A program made the translations under genes and the position numbers. A stretch of 64,000 nt of DNA from Mycobacterium genavense ATCC 51234 (GTDB lineage: Bacteria; Actinomycetota; Actinomycetes; Mycobacteriales; Mycobacteriaceae): contig NZ_JAGZ01000002.1 in assembly GCF_000526915.1 (NCBI RefSeq), positions 62,001 to 126,000 on the forward strand, read 5' to 3'. Positions 29,223-39,508 of this stretch are shown in pieces. The notes beneath the pieces are model-generated. The model was not told where the DNA came from. It saw nothing but the letters and a program-made list of their open reading frames with translations, and searched no databases. Positions within the stretch are counted from its first letter, which is position 1; every line of letters begins with the position of its first letter.

Positions 29223-29384
29223 GTGTTCACCATCGAGGAGTTGGCCACTATTCCGCTGTTATCGACGCTCGGGGAAAAGGAACTCGAGTATCTTGCCGGC
29301 ACCGTGGAGGACGTGGCGGCCTCCGTGGGCGAAGGCGGCATGGCGATCGCCCACGTCCATCGCTACCTCCAGCTGACCCCCTGA
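29223..29384 (+). pseudogene. Thioredoxin-reductase fusion remnant: head and tail joined by a large deletion
   Basis: A 53-codon frame with its own start (GTG 29223, GGGAGG 5-6 bases upstream) and stop. The first 31 residues (VFTIEELATIPLLSTLGEKE ...) match the start of actinobacterial cNMP-binding-domain/thioredoxin-reductase fusions. The last 22 (ASVGEGGMAIAHVHRYL) match the C-terminal end of thioredoxin reductases (the VGEGxMAV..VHxYL element). The roughly 500 residues between are gone, with the frame preserved. Confidence 0.65.
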
Positions 29385-29385
29385 A

Positions 29386-30092
29386 TTAGCGCGCCTCGAT
29401 GGCGGCAACGGTTGTCGCCGCATCGGGCCCACAGATGTGTTGGAGGTTGACGGGTCCTGCGGCCACCAGATCGTCGACGCGGCGCTTGAGGTCCCCCGAC
29501 GCAAGATGGGCGTACAGGTTCGCGCCCGGGCATGAGGTTTGGGCAAGGTCACGGTGGCCGGCCAGGGTGTTGCTGGCGATGTGAAAGGTTTGGGCGGCCC
29601 AGGCGAAAGCGAGCGCGGCACTGTGAAGTTGGGCCTCGGAAACGACTTTCTGGTCGAAGTCTCCTTCGCACAGGACCAGGAAGTGTCCGGTCGTGTCGTA
29701 GTCGGTTGCCGTGTCGCCGGCGATCTGTGGGGTTTGCAATTCGTAGTTGTTGCCGTCACGGTCGATGCCGACATGGTAAGCGATGTCGACCCATCCCTGC
29801 TTGTCCTGGTGGTAGCGCTGATCTTGGCGAAGGTGGCCCGGGGCATTTCGGTTGTCTCCCGAGACAACTGCTTCGTGGTGAAGCGTCATGCGAGTGATCG
29901 TGTGGGGCCTGCCGCCGGCCCGGGCGGGGCGAGCGCCCCACGCATCTCGACACAACATGACGGCCGACGCCGAATTGGGCGGCAATGCTGAGGCAGTCGC
30001 CAATTGTCCGCAGCGCTCACGATTGCCGCTGCTCCTGCGCCGCCGGCCAGCTGGAGCAGCCGGCGACGACTGACGGGCGTGACATCGTCCAT
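29386..30092 (-). pseudogene. Tat-exported PGRP/N-acetylmuramoyl-L-alanine amidase, frameshifted
   Basis: The start (ATG 30092 or 30104) gives a twin-arginine signal (VSRRRLLQLAGGAGAAAIVS). The frame is lost at about 29998. The mature domain in the next frame is an amidase_2/PGRP fold: SAVMLCRDAWGARP, MTLHHEAVV (first Zn His), GWVDIAYHVGIDRDG, LAGHRDLAQTSCPG (second Zn His and the terminal Cys). It would cleave peptidoglycan stem peptides outside the membrane. Dead by one frameshift at the signal/mature boundary. It ends 1 base from the thioredoxin-reductase remnant (convergent). Confidence 0.82.
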
Positions 30093-30142
30093 GGTCAACA
30101 CCATACGAAACGTGCCCGCCACTCGGGGCCGAACATGCGGCG

Positions 30143-30896
30143 TTATGGGCCCGAGCGATGGGAATGCGCGTCGATCCAGTCGGAGTATCGGGTAGCGAAG
30201 ATGTTGGCGTCCGAGCTCGGCGCCAGGGTGTGATCGTCGATCACCGCACCGAAATATGTAGCCTGCGCGTCAGTTACGACCCGACGTCGATCACCAACGG
30301 CGGCAAGGCCTCGGCGGACAAAATCGTCCATCCCCATTGCTTCGGGTTTGGCTACCTCAATTATTCCGTTGGTCGGGTGCCCGACAGCCGCGCCAGCCAC
30401 GGCGGTCGCGACATCGTCGGCGGCGATGGGGCGGAACAACGCGTGCGGCAGCCTGACGATGTCCCCGTCTGTCGCCGAATCGGCCAAGCCAACCGCGAAT
30501 TCGTAGAACGGAGTTGCCCGCACGATTGAATACGGCCGGCCCGAAGCTGTGATCAGATTTTCCTGAGCCGCTTTGGCGGTGTTGTAGCCGCTATCTGGCA
30601 TGACCTGGGCGCCCACCACGGACATGGTGGTTGACTCCCGCCTTTTGTTCAGCAGACAGAAGATTCGTGGTCGTTGTCGTGAAGAAGTGCAGCACGGATT
30701 CATCGTCGAACAACGGCGAATCGGCCACGTCGACAAGGACATCCGCACCGGCGACGGCCGCGGCGAGACCTTCACCGGTAAGTGAATTGACACCCGACCG
30801 GCGGGATGCGGCGATCACCTCGTGCCCCTGCGCGCTGAGCTTGGACGCCACTTTCGAACCGATCAGCCCACGACCGCCAATGATTACGATCTTCAT
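30143..30896 (-). pseudogene. NmrA-like NAD(P)-binding SDR, frameshifted
   Basis: The first frame is MKIVIIGGRGLIGSKVASKL and TGADVLVDVADSPLF-like sequence to AGVNHHV. The second picks up MSVVGAQVMPDSGYNTAKAAQE, PYSIVRATPFYEF and IEVAKPEAMGMDDFVRRGLA to the stop at 30143. Together they make an atypical SDR/NmrA-like protein of about 250 residues. The break near 30625 looks like a small deletion at a repeated ATGTC. Role unknown; relatives act as NAD(P) sensors or quinone reductases. Confidence 0.8.
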
Positions 30897-30950
30897 GATG
30901 AACCTTTCAGGGTCGCCGTTGACTGGGATCTAGAACGCCGCCAGGCATTC

Positions 30951-31523
30951 TCAAATCGGTTCACCGGGGAATTTCGCGTCGAAGCGTTCGCACAGCGCGG
31001 GGACGGTCTCGACATCCATCTCCAGCTGGTACCGCGCGCAGAGTTCAACTAGGTCCTGTGTCGCTATCTTGCCCACGCCGCCGAGATCAGCAAGCTCGTC
31101 GAAGAACCGCTCAAATCCTGCCGGGGAAATAATCTCGAGAATGCGGGCGGGCGCATCGCCCGCGTTCCAGAAGGTGTGCTATTGGCCTCGTGGCTTGAAG
31201 ATGAAATCGCCGGGTTCCCCATAGAGGATCTCATCGCCAAGCAACGCACCCACGCGGCCTTCGATGATCCAGCTGTACTCGTCTTCGTTGTGGTGGCGAT
31301 GAAGCGGGGCGGCTAACGCTCGGGGTGACACCGGATGCTCGAGGACCGAGAAGCACCCGTCCGCCGCAACGTTATCGACGATGTGGCGCACACCGATCGT
31401 CCCGAGGAACACCGACTTGCCTTCGGCGCGGCCGACAGACTCAGCTGGCGGGCCGCCCGGCCTCAAGATGTCGACTGCGGAGCCGGGTGCGACTCGGTTG
31501 CCGTTGCTGTATTCGTTTGGCAC
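30951..31523 (-). pseudogene. Cupin-domain protein with TAG at a conserved Trp
   Basis: GTG 31523 with AAGGAG five bases upstream starts MPNEYSNGNRVAPGSAVDIL. A cupin follows: LHRHHNEDEYSWIIEGRVGALLG (metal His/His/Glu) and PGDFIFKPRGQ. The next codon is TAG (31180-31182) and the frame then continues HTFWNAGDAPARILEIISPAG and the C-terminal helices to a TGA at 30951. Relatives have Trp at this place (GQWHTFWN), so the change is TGG to TAG. Without it the protein would be about 190 residues. Confidence 0.82.
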
Positions 31524-31582
31524 GGTTGCTCCTTCATTGAGTTCGCAATCATCGTCCAGCACGCCAGAATCTTTTGGTCCGC

Positions 31583-31682
31583 TCGCTACCGGTCCCGCCA
31601 CGATCGACTATGTCGATCGCGACCTGCCGGCCCATGCCGGCGCTGCCACCGACGACAATGACCTTTTTGCCTCAAAGTGCAT
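31583..31682 (-). pseudogene. 5' fragment of a short-chain dehydrogenase
   Basis: ATG 31682 begins MHFE. After one missing base the sequence reads [19 protein letters not shown], closely matching [19 protein letters not shown] of the SDR at 50986-51765. Homology ends after about 33 codons, then the cupin gene follows. It is a paralogous SDR reduced to its first strand and nucleotide loop. Confidence 0.65.
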
Positions 31683-31752
31683 TCGGGGACCCTTCCTGGT
31701 TGTACTGAGCCTGCAGCAAGGCAGGGTGGGCTGTCATCGCCCAGACCACATA

Positions 31753-31765
31753 TCACCCCGGGTGA
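31753..31765. promoter_or_regulatory. Palindromic operator-like site 1 (TCACCCCGGGTGA)
   Basis: Inverted repeat TCACCC/GGGTGA with one extra central C, 70 bases before the ATG of the SDR fragment at 31682. It shares half-sites with three other sites in this window (32539, 43953, 50877). Confidence 0.5.
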
Positions 31766-31834
31766 GAAATACGCTGACGGATGTCATGCGTCGGATACGC
31801 TCTGCCCCAAACTAACTCGTGCTCGCGCGAAGTT

Positions 31835-32434
31835 TCACAGGCCGCGCACCCGAGGCCCGGCGGGTTCGGGGTAATCTAGGTCCGCGGCGGTAAGGCGGTA
31901 GACCTGCAGCGTCAGGCCGTAGTACTTGTCCGTCTCGCCCACCCATTCCATCCCGACCCGTCGAGCGGTTGCGACGCCACGTGTGTTACCCGGACGCACG
32001 ACAGCGAACACTTCACTGACGCCCTGGTCGAACGCCTGGTGCGCGATTGCGCGACCCGCTTCTGCACCGTAGCCGTGGCCCCACGCCGCCGGGGCGATCT
32101 GCCACCCGATCTCCAGGTCGTTGTCGCCTGGAGGCAACGGCAGCAGCGACACCGCCCCAATCACCGTCTTGGCACGTTCGCTTTCGACGGCCCAACGCCC
32201 GATAGGCAGGCCTGTGTGATCGTGCTCGATGATCCAGCGCTCCAACACCTCCCCCATCGCGCCGCGATCGAGCACGGCGGCCAACGCGGGCGCCAGCCAC
32301 CGCGTCACCTCTGGCTGGCCGAAAATTCCCAGCACGGCGTCGACGTCGCCGCGCGCCCACGGCCGCAGGCGCAGCCGCGCGGTGACCAATTCGCGGGTGC
32401 CGGTCACGTTGTGCACGTGCTCGTCGCCCCTCAT
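31835..32434 (-). CDS. GNAT-family N-acetyltransferase (RimJ/RimL type)
   Basis: 199 residues from ATG 32434 (MRGDEHVHNVTGTRELVTAR). The beginning LVTARLRLRPWARGDVDAVL, the acetyl-CoA loop IGWQIAPAAWGHGYGAEAGR (Q/RxxGxG/A type) and RPGNTRGVATARRVGMEWVG are typical of Acetyltransf_3 proteins. The longer frame from 32491 is possible but lacks family similarity. Acceptor unknown. Intact. Confidence 0.8.
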   Translation of the reverse strand: MRGDEHVHNVTGTRELVTARLRLRPWARGDVDAVLGIFGQPEVTRWLAPALAAVLDRGAMGEVLERWIIEHDHTGLPIGRWAVESERAKTVIGAVSLLPLPPGDNDLEIGWQIAPAAWGHGYGAEAGRAIAHQAFDQGVSEVFAVVRPGNTRGVATARRVGMEWVGETDKYYGLTLQVYRLTAADLDYPEPAGPRVRGL

Positions 32435-32538
32435 CGCCTGGTCACCGCCTATTCGCTTGCCGCGCGCAGCCGCCCGTGGATCTCCTCGCATCGAGCCTGC
32501 GGCCAGGCGGAGTGAGCCGTCATCGCCCTACCGCGAAT

Positions 32539-32550
32539 TCACCCAGGTGA
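32539..32550. promoter_or_regulatory. Palindromic operator-like site 2 (TCACCCAGGTGA)
   Basis: Lies in the divergent gap between the GNAT gene (start 104 bases away) and the zinc-finger-like gene (start 64 bases away). Flanks also match site 3: AATTCACCC before and GGTGAGT after. Confidence 0.5.
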
Positions 32551-32614
32551 GTCATGCGTTGTCGATGCGAAATCAGCAACGATTTCTGGGCCGAAGGCGC
32601 GTAGCCTGAGCGGT

Positions 32615-32845
32615 ATGGCTAGAACCAAGGCCAAGACCAGGACCTGCGTACATTGCGGCCATACGTTCGATCCGGACGAGCCACAGCGTGACCTGTCCGA
32701 TCCGGACTGGCAACCGGGCGCATCGGTCTATTGCTCGCACGAGTGCAGTGACCAGTTCCATTGCAACCTGGGGCATTCCTGCTCGACGCACGTCAAGGAG
32801 AAAGCCCGGCGCGAAGCCGCCAAAGCGGCGCAGCGCGAACCGTAG
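32615..32845 (+). CDS. Small zinc-ribbon-like protein
   Basis: 76 residues with paired cysteines CVHCGHTFDP and YCSHECSDQFHCNLGHSC, suitable for binding Zn, flanked by basic termini (MARTKAKTR; VKEKARREAAKAAQ). No enzyme motif. A small nucleic-acid- or protein-binding zinc protein is the most that can be said. It is convergent with the mmpL pseudogene and intact. Confidence 0.65.
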   Translation: MARTKAKTRTCVHCGHTFDPDEPQRDLSDPDWQPGASVYCSHECSDQFHCNLGHSCSTHVKEKARREAAKAAQREP

Positions 32846-32868
32846 GGCAGTGCGACGCTAGGCCGCAG

Positions 32869-35791
32869 CTATGTCCGCGGCACCGCGTGCCGTGGCTGGT
32901 GCAACAGTGCGCGAACCAGCGGGCGGGGCCCGACGGACCGAAGCATTTGGCTGGCCGGACGGACCCGTACCCGCTTGGGCCACCAGAACCAGCGTCCCAT
33001 CACCGCCATGATCGACGACGTGATCAGTGATCGCACGACGAAGGTGTCGAACATCAGGCCCAACCCAATCGTGCCGAACTGACCGATCGCCAGCAGATCG
33101 CTGGTGATCATCGTCGCCATGTTGACGGCGAACACCAAACCGGCCGCGGTCACCACCGGGCCGGTGAGACCCATCCCGCGGATGAGCCCCGTTTTCAGGC
33201 CGGCCCCAATCTCTTCTTCGATACGCGATACCAACATCAGGTTGTAGTCCGACCCCACGGCCAAGAGCACGATCAGCGCGAATTCGGTAGCCAACCAGTG
33301 CAACTGGAAGTGCAGAAGGTGCTGCCAGATCAGCGTCGAGAACCCGAAGGCGGCTCCCAGCGACATCACGATCGTGCCGACGATGACGCCCGCGGCGACC
33401 AATGCGCGGGTGACGATCACCATGATGATGATGAAGATCAGCACGATCGAGGCGACCGCGGCGATCAGCAGGTCGAACTTGGCGCCGTTGGCGATGTCGT
33501 AAAACGTTGCGGCCGTGCCACCGAAATAGATGTCGGCGTTTTGCAGCGAGGTCAGTTTGATCGCCTCTTTGGCCGCGTTGCGTTCCTTGTCGACGGACGC
33601 GATTCCTTCCGTCGTCGCCGGATCCACCCAATGAGTGATGATGAAGCGGGCAGCCTTGCCGTCCGGCGACACCATCAACCGCAACCCCAGTTGGAAGTCC
33701 GGGTTGGAGAAGATTTCGGGGGGCAGGTAGAAGAGGCTCTCAATCTGAGAGTCGTTGAAGGACTTGCCCATTACGGCATTGGTGTCGGTCAGCCGATCGA
33801 ACTGATCGATCAGGCTGTCGAACGTGCTGTAGATCGTCAGCGTCGTATCGCGGATGGCTTTTGTGACGGCAATGTTCTCCGGAATGATCGCCAGCAATTC
33901 CCGCGTGGCCGTCGCCGTGTTCTTGAGGTCGCCGGTGAGGGAATGGAACTTCTCGGCCAGTTGATCGAATCCGTCCAAGGCGTCGAACAGGCTCCGTAGC
34001 GACCAGCAGATCGGGATGTCGTAGCAGTGCTTCTCCCAACAGAAGTAACTACGAATCGGTCTCCAGAAATCGTCGAAATCCGCGATATGGTCTCGGATCT
34101 CGTCCGTGATGGCAGCCGTCTCCCCCGTGGTTTTCGAGCTGTCGTCCGCGGCGTCCGCGAGCCGCTGGGTCACCGCGTACTGGCGCTCCGAGAGGCTGAT
34201 CTGAGTGTCGAGGAAACCCGTGATCTTCTTGATATCGCCGACGCGAGCCTTGAGGTAGTTGAGGTTGTCGCGGATGGGCGCGGTCTGCACACTGAGCTGG
34301 AACGGAACGGATCCATCTTGAATCGGTGGTCCGAGAGGTCTGGTGATGCTCTGCACCCGTTCGATGCCGGGCACCCGGAAGATGGCCCCGGCGATCTTGT
34401 CCAGGACCAGCATGTCGGTGGTGTTGCGCAGATCGTGGTCCGATTCGATCATCAGCAGGTCCGGGTTCAGCCGGGCCTGGGTGAAGTGTCGATCGGCAGC
34501 GTCGTAGGCCTGAACCGAGGACGCGCTCTTCGGTAGGTAGTACAGGTCGTTGTAGCGCGGGTTGAAGCCGGACAATCCCACGGCGCCGACGATCGCCAAG
34601 ATGACGGAAGTGGCGAGGATGGGTGCCGGCCACCGCACGATGGCCGTCGCCAGCCGGCGCCACCGGGTGTAGTTGAACTTTCGCTTCGGATCGAACAGGC
34701 CGAAGCCGCTCGCGAACGCGATCAACGCCGGTGTCAGGGTCACCCCGGCGGCCACCACCACCAGCAGACCAATCGCGCAGGGAAACGCCAGCGAACTGAA
34801 GTAGGGCAGCCGAGTGAAATGCAGGCAGGCCAGCGCCCCGACGATCGTCAAACCCGAACCCAGCACCACCTTGGTGACCCCGCGCAGGTGTCGTAGTAGG
34901 CGGCTTCGCGGTCCAGTCCCCGCTCGCGACCCTCCTGGTAGCGACCCACCATAAAAATCGCGTAGTCAGTCCCGGCCGCGATGGCCAGCGCCGTCAGCAG
35001 GTTGACGGCGAAGGTCGACAGTCCCATGATGCCGGTGTCGCCCAGCAGTGCAACCACGCCCCGACCGGTGGCCAGCCCGACTAACAGGATGACCATCGTC
35101 AGCAGCACGGTGCCGATGGAGCGATAGACGAACATCAGCATGATCGCGATGATGATGGTGATGATCGTCATCTTGAACAGGCTCGCGTTACCCACGACGA
35201 TCGTGTCGTCGGTCAGGGCTCCCTGACCCGCGACGTAGGCCTTCACCCCCGGCGGCGGGTTCGAATCCGCGACGATCTGGCGAACCGCATCCACCGACTT
35301 GTCGCCGACGGCGCCGCCCTGGTCACCGCGCAGGTTGACCTGGACGTAGGCGGATTTATGGTCGTAGCTCTCGACACCCGAGGCGGTAAATCGCTGCCCC
35401 CAGAAGTCGAGCGCATGTTCGACGTGCTTGGTGTCTTGCTTCAGCTTTTTGACCAGCTCGTCGTAATAGTGGTGAGCGTCCTCGCCGAGAGGCTTGTCAC
35501 CGACCAGGTCACCAGGACGAGGTTGTCGGAGTCGTACTCCTTGAATTTTTCTCCGATGTGCTTCATCCCGGTCACCGACGGCGCATCGGATGGCGACAGC
35601 GGCACCGAGACATCCTCGGCAACCTTCTCCAACTGTGGGACGAAGACGTTGACGACGACCGCGATCAGCAGCCAGACCACGACGATGGGCAGCGCCAGGA
35701 CGCGGATGGTGCGCGCCAGCCGCGGCTTCCGCTCAAGCTCGTAGTGCGGCGCGACGGGGATTTCGTCCGTGTCGCTCGTGCTGTCGGTCAC
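32869..35791 (-). pseudogene. MmpL-family transporter with two single-base frameshifts
   Basis: Three frames make one MmpL of about 970 residues. Part 1 (MTDSTSDTDEIPVAP ... EKFKEYDSDNLVLVT) ends near 35510. Part 2 (VGDKPLGEDAHHYYDELV ... AGTDYAIFMVGRYQEGRE ... EAAYYDT) ends near 34885. Part 3 (LGSGLTIVGALACLHFTRLP ... [13 protein letters not shown] ... GSDYNLMLVSRIEEE) runs to the stop at 32869. Each junction lacks one base. Both Asp-Tyr proton-relay pairs are present. The start overlaps the mmpS stop as GTGA, so the two were one operon. Non-functional as it stands. Confidence 0.88.
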
Positions 35792-36213
35792 GCGGACTTG
35801 TCCAAACAGGAAACCTGCGCGTCACGGGTGTTCACCTGCTGTTGATCGACCAATTTCCCGTCGACGGTGATCCGGCAGCCTATCGTGGGGCTGTCCCCTC
35901 GGGCCACGACGTGGGCGAAGATGCCGGACATTTCCGCGACGATCGTCTGCGACCACGGCAGCGTGGTGAAGTTGGCCTTCTGCGGTTGCGCGTCGGCGTC
36001 CATCCAGTTGACGACGCCGGTCGTCCCGGCCGGTCCCAGGATTTCGTAGACGGCGGTCTTAGCCGCGTATGGCGGGGTCGCGTCCCGGGGATCGGGCTTG
36101 GCCAGACCTGGCCCTGGGAAGACGCCGTGGAGCCGCTGCACCGCAACGCCACCGACGATAAGTGCGACGATCACGACCAACGGAACCCATGCACGCTTGA
36201 ACAGTCTCAGCAC
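35788..36213 (-). CDS. MmpS-family membrane accessory protein
   Basis: 141 residues: one membrane helix (RAWVPLVVIVALIVGGVAVQRL), then a periplasmic domain with TAVYEILGPAGTTGVVNWMD, LPWSQTIVAEMSG and the conserved ending GCRITVDGKLVDQQ ... DAQVSCLDKSA. MmpS proteins assist the MmpL encoded next to them. Intact, although its mmpL partner, overlapping by 4 bases, is broken. Confidence 0.9.
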   Translation of the reverse strand: MLRLFKRAWVPLVVIVALIVGGVAVQRLHGVFPGPGLAKPDPRDATPPYAAKTAVYEILGPAGTTGVVNWMDADAQPQKANFTTLPWSQTIVAEMSGIFAHVVARGDSPTIGCRITVDGKLVDQQQVNTRDAQVSCLDKSA

Positions 36214-36348
36214 CGTGTCCCCCGTTCACGAGTTCTCGATCGGCTGATATTAAGACATCTCGTTGCGTCCGCCACCGCTAGCCGAACGCCATCGCGGCCG
36301 GATTGATTCCCGCGCTGGCCGCCGGATCGATTGTCGAGTGGGACACAT

Positions 36349-37817
36349 TCACTCCGGAGGGAACGGTTCGGCCGCGGCCGAGGGGCTGCTGGCAAGGGCG
36401 GGTTGCACACCGGGCCGGTCGCGGCACACCGCCGCGATGTCACAGGGCACAAATTGGCACCCGGCAGCGGGATTGGTTATCAATAGCGCGGCGAACAATG
36501 CACCCAGACGAATAGCCCGGCGCACACCTCTAATACGTGAGTGAAGCCGGCGGCGCTCGGAACGCCGACGCCGATCAAACCGATGGATCCGATCGACACC
36601 AGCGCCGCGAGCCGCGAGACGGCATTGTTGATCGCCGACGCCAGGCCGCTGTGTTCGGTCGGTACCGAGGCCAACGTCACCGACGTCAGCGGTGTGATGG
36701 TGGCGGCCAACCCGATCGCCAGCACCGTTATCCCGGGGGCCAGATCGGTGATCGCGTGGAATCCGTTGGGTTTCGGGCGGATCAGGAGCAGGCCGATCCC
36801 CGCCAAGGCGGGCCCCGCGATCAGGAACACGCGTGGTCCTATCCGCTCGGCGGCGCGGCCGATGTGTCGGGCGAACACGAACGACACCACGGGAATCGGG
36901 AGGGTGGCCAGTCCGGTCGCGGTGGCCGAGTATCCGCCGATTTCTTGGGTGTAGAGGGCGATCGCCAGCGATCCCAGCGTCAACGCGCCGTAGACGAAGG
37001 CGGTGACGAGGTTAGCGGCAGCGAAGTTGCGAAAGGCGAACAGCGGCAACGGAAGCATGGGCGATGCGCTCCGGCGCTGCCAGCCCACGAAGCCGGCGAA
37101 TGCGGCGATCCCGATCACCGATGGCACGATGACCGTTGGGTCGGTCCAGCCGTCGCGCTGCGATTCGATCAGCGCATATACGGTCGTGGCCAGCCCTACC
37201 GCCGACAGGCCCGCCCCGGCGGTATCGACACGGGCGCCTTCGATCCGCCCCGACATCGGGCACAGCCAAAAGGTGAGCACATACCCGAGCGCCATGGGGA
37301 TCGCCGACAACACGAAAATCCAACGCCAGCCGAGTAAATCGACGCACACGCCACCCAACAGGGGGCCCAGGGCGAACGCCGTTCCCGTCCACCCGGTCCA
37401 GACGCCGATCGCCGCGGATTGGTGCGCCTTGTCGAACACGGTGTTGATCAGTGCCAGCGAGCCGGGCACGAGGAAGGCCGCACCGAGGCCCTGGGTCAGG
37501 CGCGCGGTGATCAGCATTGCCGGCGAGGCGGCCACCGCTGCCAAAACCGAGCCCACCCCGAATGCCAACAGCCCGAACCGCATTACAGGAACGCGCCCGA
37601 ACTGGTCCGAGATGGATCCGCCGGGCAGATTTGCGGCCGCCATCGCCAGCAGGTAACCGTCGACGATCCATTGCTGCAGCGCCAATCCGCCGCCGAGGTC
37701 GTGCTCCGTGGCCGGCAAAGCCAGGTTGATCACGGTGGAGTCGAGGAAGGCGACCATCGACACCATCACCGCGACGACCATCGCGCGGCTGGTCGGCGCC
37801 GTGTCACGCAGCGTCAC
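36349..37817 (-). pseudogene. MFS drug transporter (DHA2, 14-helix type), C-terminal frameshift
   Basis: About 440 residues follow the EmrB/QacA pattern: MVAFLDSTVINLALPATEHDL in helix 1, QWIVDGYLLAMAAANLPGG, SDQFGRVPVMRFG (motif A) and LGAAFLVPGSLALINTVF. Near 36510 the last helix is interrupted (CAGLFVWVHCSPRY, stop); the next frame reads LGALFAALLITNPAAG and goes on to a TGA at 36349. A single-base change therefore removes half of the last membrane helix. Proton-driven export of small lipophilic compounds is typical; the substrate is unknown. The loss may be tolerated because only the terminal helix is affected. Confidence 0.78.
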
Positions 37818-37889
37818 CGCCGGGCCTTTCGGGCGCGTGACGGTGGCTGAGCGCCAGACCTGTTGCGTGCGTCGGTCATCGGCGTTGTC

Positions 37890-38048
37890 TCAGAGCGCCT
37901 TTCGCAAAGCCTTGAGCTGCACCAACGCATCAATGTCGCGGCTGGTGATCGCTTTCTGGCCGTTGTCATTGCGCCCGTCATCGGAATCTCGGGATCCGCT
38001 GCGACCCAGGGTATTACCGGGCCACGATTCGCCGTAATCGCCGTTCAT
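37890..38048 (-). CDS. Small hypothetical protein or 5' remnant
   Basis: 52 codons from ATG 38048, with AGAAGGA six bases upstream. The sequence is hydrophilic (MNGDYGESWPGNTLGRSGSR ... ITSRDIDALVQLKALRKAL). No family recognised. The good ribosome binding site supports a real gene start; the short length may reflect truncation. Confidence 0.35.
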   Translation of the reverse strand: MNGDYGESWPGNTLGRSGSRDSDDGRNDNGQKAITSRDIDALVQLKALRKAL

Positions 38049-38192
38049 GATTGTCCTTCTGGAAATTTCGGTCGCGCTTGGGGTGACCGGCACCACCTCG
38101 GCGTGGCGGGCCCACTCGCCGCCGGTCGAAATGCAACACGCAGTCGAGCGGAATCCGTTCGGCGCGGCGGAATGTTCGCGCGCTCCAACCGT

Positions 38193-38584
38193 TTAGGCCG
38201 CCAAGATGGCGATAACTTCAACTTCCACGCGCAGGTTGGGCCACACCAGTCCGTCGATGATGCTGAGCATCGCGGCGGGTTCGTGGTGGATGATCTCTTT
38301 GCTTACCGCCAGGTAGGCGGCCACATTGTCGCGGCTGGGAGCCATTGGCGCATGTACACAATGTCGGTGAGCTTGGCACCGGCCTTGGCGAGCGCGCTTT
38401 CGACGTTGCCCCAGCACTGTCGGGCTTCGTCGGTGAAGTCCTCAGGCGTGGAGCCGTCTGCGCGCAGCCCGGGTGTTCCAGAGACGAAAATCTGTGTGCC
38501 ACCGCCGGACACGACAATAGCGTCGGCGTATCCCGGAGCGATGTGAGCGCCCACTCCGGTAAGGATGCGAGTACTGGTAGTCAT
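38193..38584 (-). pseudogene. RidA-family protein, frameshifted
   Basis: MTTSTRILTGVGAHIAPGYA, then ALAKAGAKLTDIVYMRQWL in the first frame, and SRDNVAAYLAVSKEIIHHEP, then LRVEVEVIAILAA in the second. The break, one missing base, is near 38335. Together they make a 129-residue YjgF/YER057c/UK114 protein, a family that hydrolyses reactive enamine/imine intermediates. The usual substrate Arg is not obvious, so it may belong to a non-archetypal Rid subfamily. It follows the aldo/keto reductase gene on the same strand. Confidence 0.78.
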
Positions 38585-38620
38585 CTCAAGACTCCTTCGT
38601 GTTGTTAGGCGGTGGCGGAA

Positions 38621-39508
38621 CTAGAGGGCGCTGAGTGCTTTGAGGTCGTCATCGGCGAGGGCCACCGACGCGGCAGCGATGTTTTCGTCGAGATGCTCCA
38701 CCGAGGACGTGCCCGGGATCGGCAGCATGATCGGTGAGCGCGCGAGCAGCCAGGCCAGTGCCAACTGCGATGGGCTGGCCTGGTGTGCGGCTGCGATCTT
38801 CCGCAACGGACCGTCGCTAGCAGCCAGCGGGCCGGCAGCTAGTGGAAACCACGGGATAAACGCAATGCCGTGCTGGGTGCAGGCGTTCACGAGAGGCTCG
38901 GCGTCGCGTGCGGTGAGGTTGTACATGTTCTGCACGGAGGCGATCGCGGTGATGTTCAGTGCCGCCTCGAGCTGATCGACGCTGACCTCGGACAGACCGA
39001 TCAGCCCGATCTTGCCTTCGGCCTTCAAGTCGGCGAGTTCGCCGACCTGGTCTTCCAGGGGATAGTCGGGATCGACGCGGTGCAGCTGGAACAGGTGGAT
39101 GCAGTCGGTGTCGCGCCTGCGCAAGCTCATCTCGACCTGTTGGCGCAGATACTCGGGTTTGCCTAGCGGAGTCCAGGATTCCGGTGACGGTGTGTTCGTC
39201 GGGTCGGGGCGGGTCCGCAAGAATCCGGCCTTGGTGGCCACGACGAGGTCGGCGGGGTAGGGGTGCAGGGCGGTGCGAATCAACTCCTCAGCGATGAACG
39301 GGCCGAAAGAGTCTGCGGTGTCAATGAATGTGACGCCCCGCTCGACCGCGCGGCGCAAAACCGCGTGCGCCTGAGCGCGGTCACGGGGCGGCCCCCAGTT
39401 ACCGGGCCCGGTTAGTCGCATCGTTCCAAAACCCAGGCGGTTGACGGTGAGGCGGCCACCGAGTTCCAGAGTGCCCGCGGACGCGGCGGTGGGGTAATCG
39501 CTTCTCAT
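38621..39508 (-). CDS. Aldo/keto reductase with Phe at the catalytic Tyr position
   Basis: 295 residues, TIM-barrel AKR: LGFGTMRLTGPGNWGPP, FIDTADSFGPFIAEELI, VVATKAGFLR, IHLFQLHRVDP, GLIGLSEVSVDQLE and LPIPGTSSVEHLDENI. The catalytic set Asp-Tyr-Lys-His is present except that the usual ADxYG is ADSFG, so Tyr is Phe. The frame is intact and ATG 39508 overlaps the preceding stop (ATGA), linking it to the MDR oxidoreductase upstream. Either a natural variant or a point-mutated enzyme. Confidence 0.82.
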   Translation of the reverse strand: MRSDYPTAASAGTLELGGRLTVNRLGFGTMRLTGPGNWGPPRDRAQAHAVLRRAVERGVTFIDTADSFGPFIAEELIRTALHPYPADLVVATKAGFLRTRPDPTNTPSPESWTPLGKPEYLRQQVEMSLRRRDTDCIHLFQLHRVDPDYPLEDQVGELADLKAEGKIGLIGLSEVSVDQLEAALNITAIASVQNMYNLTARDAEPLVNACTQHGIAFIPWFPLAAGPLAASDGPLRKIAAAHQASPSQLALAWLLARSPIMLPIPGTSSVEHLDENIAAASVALADDDLKALSAL

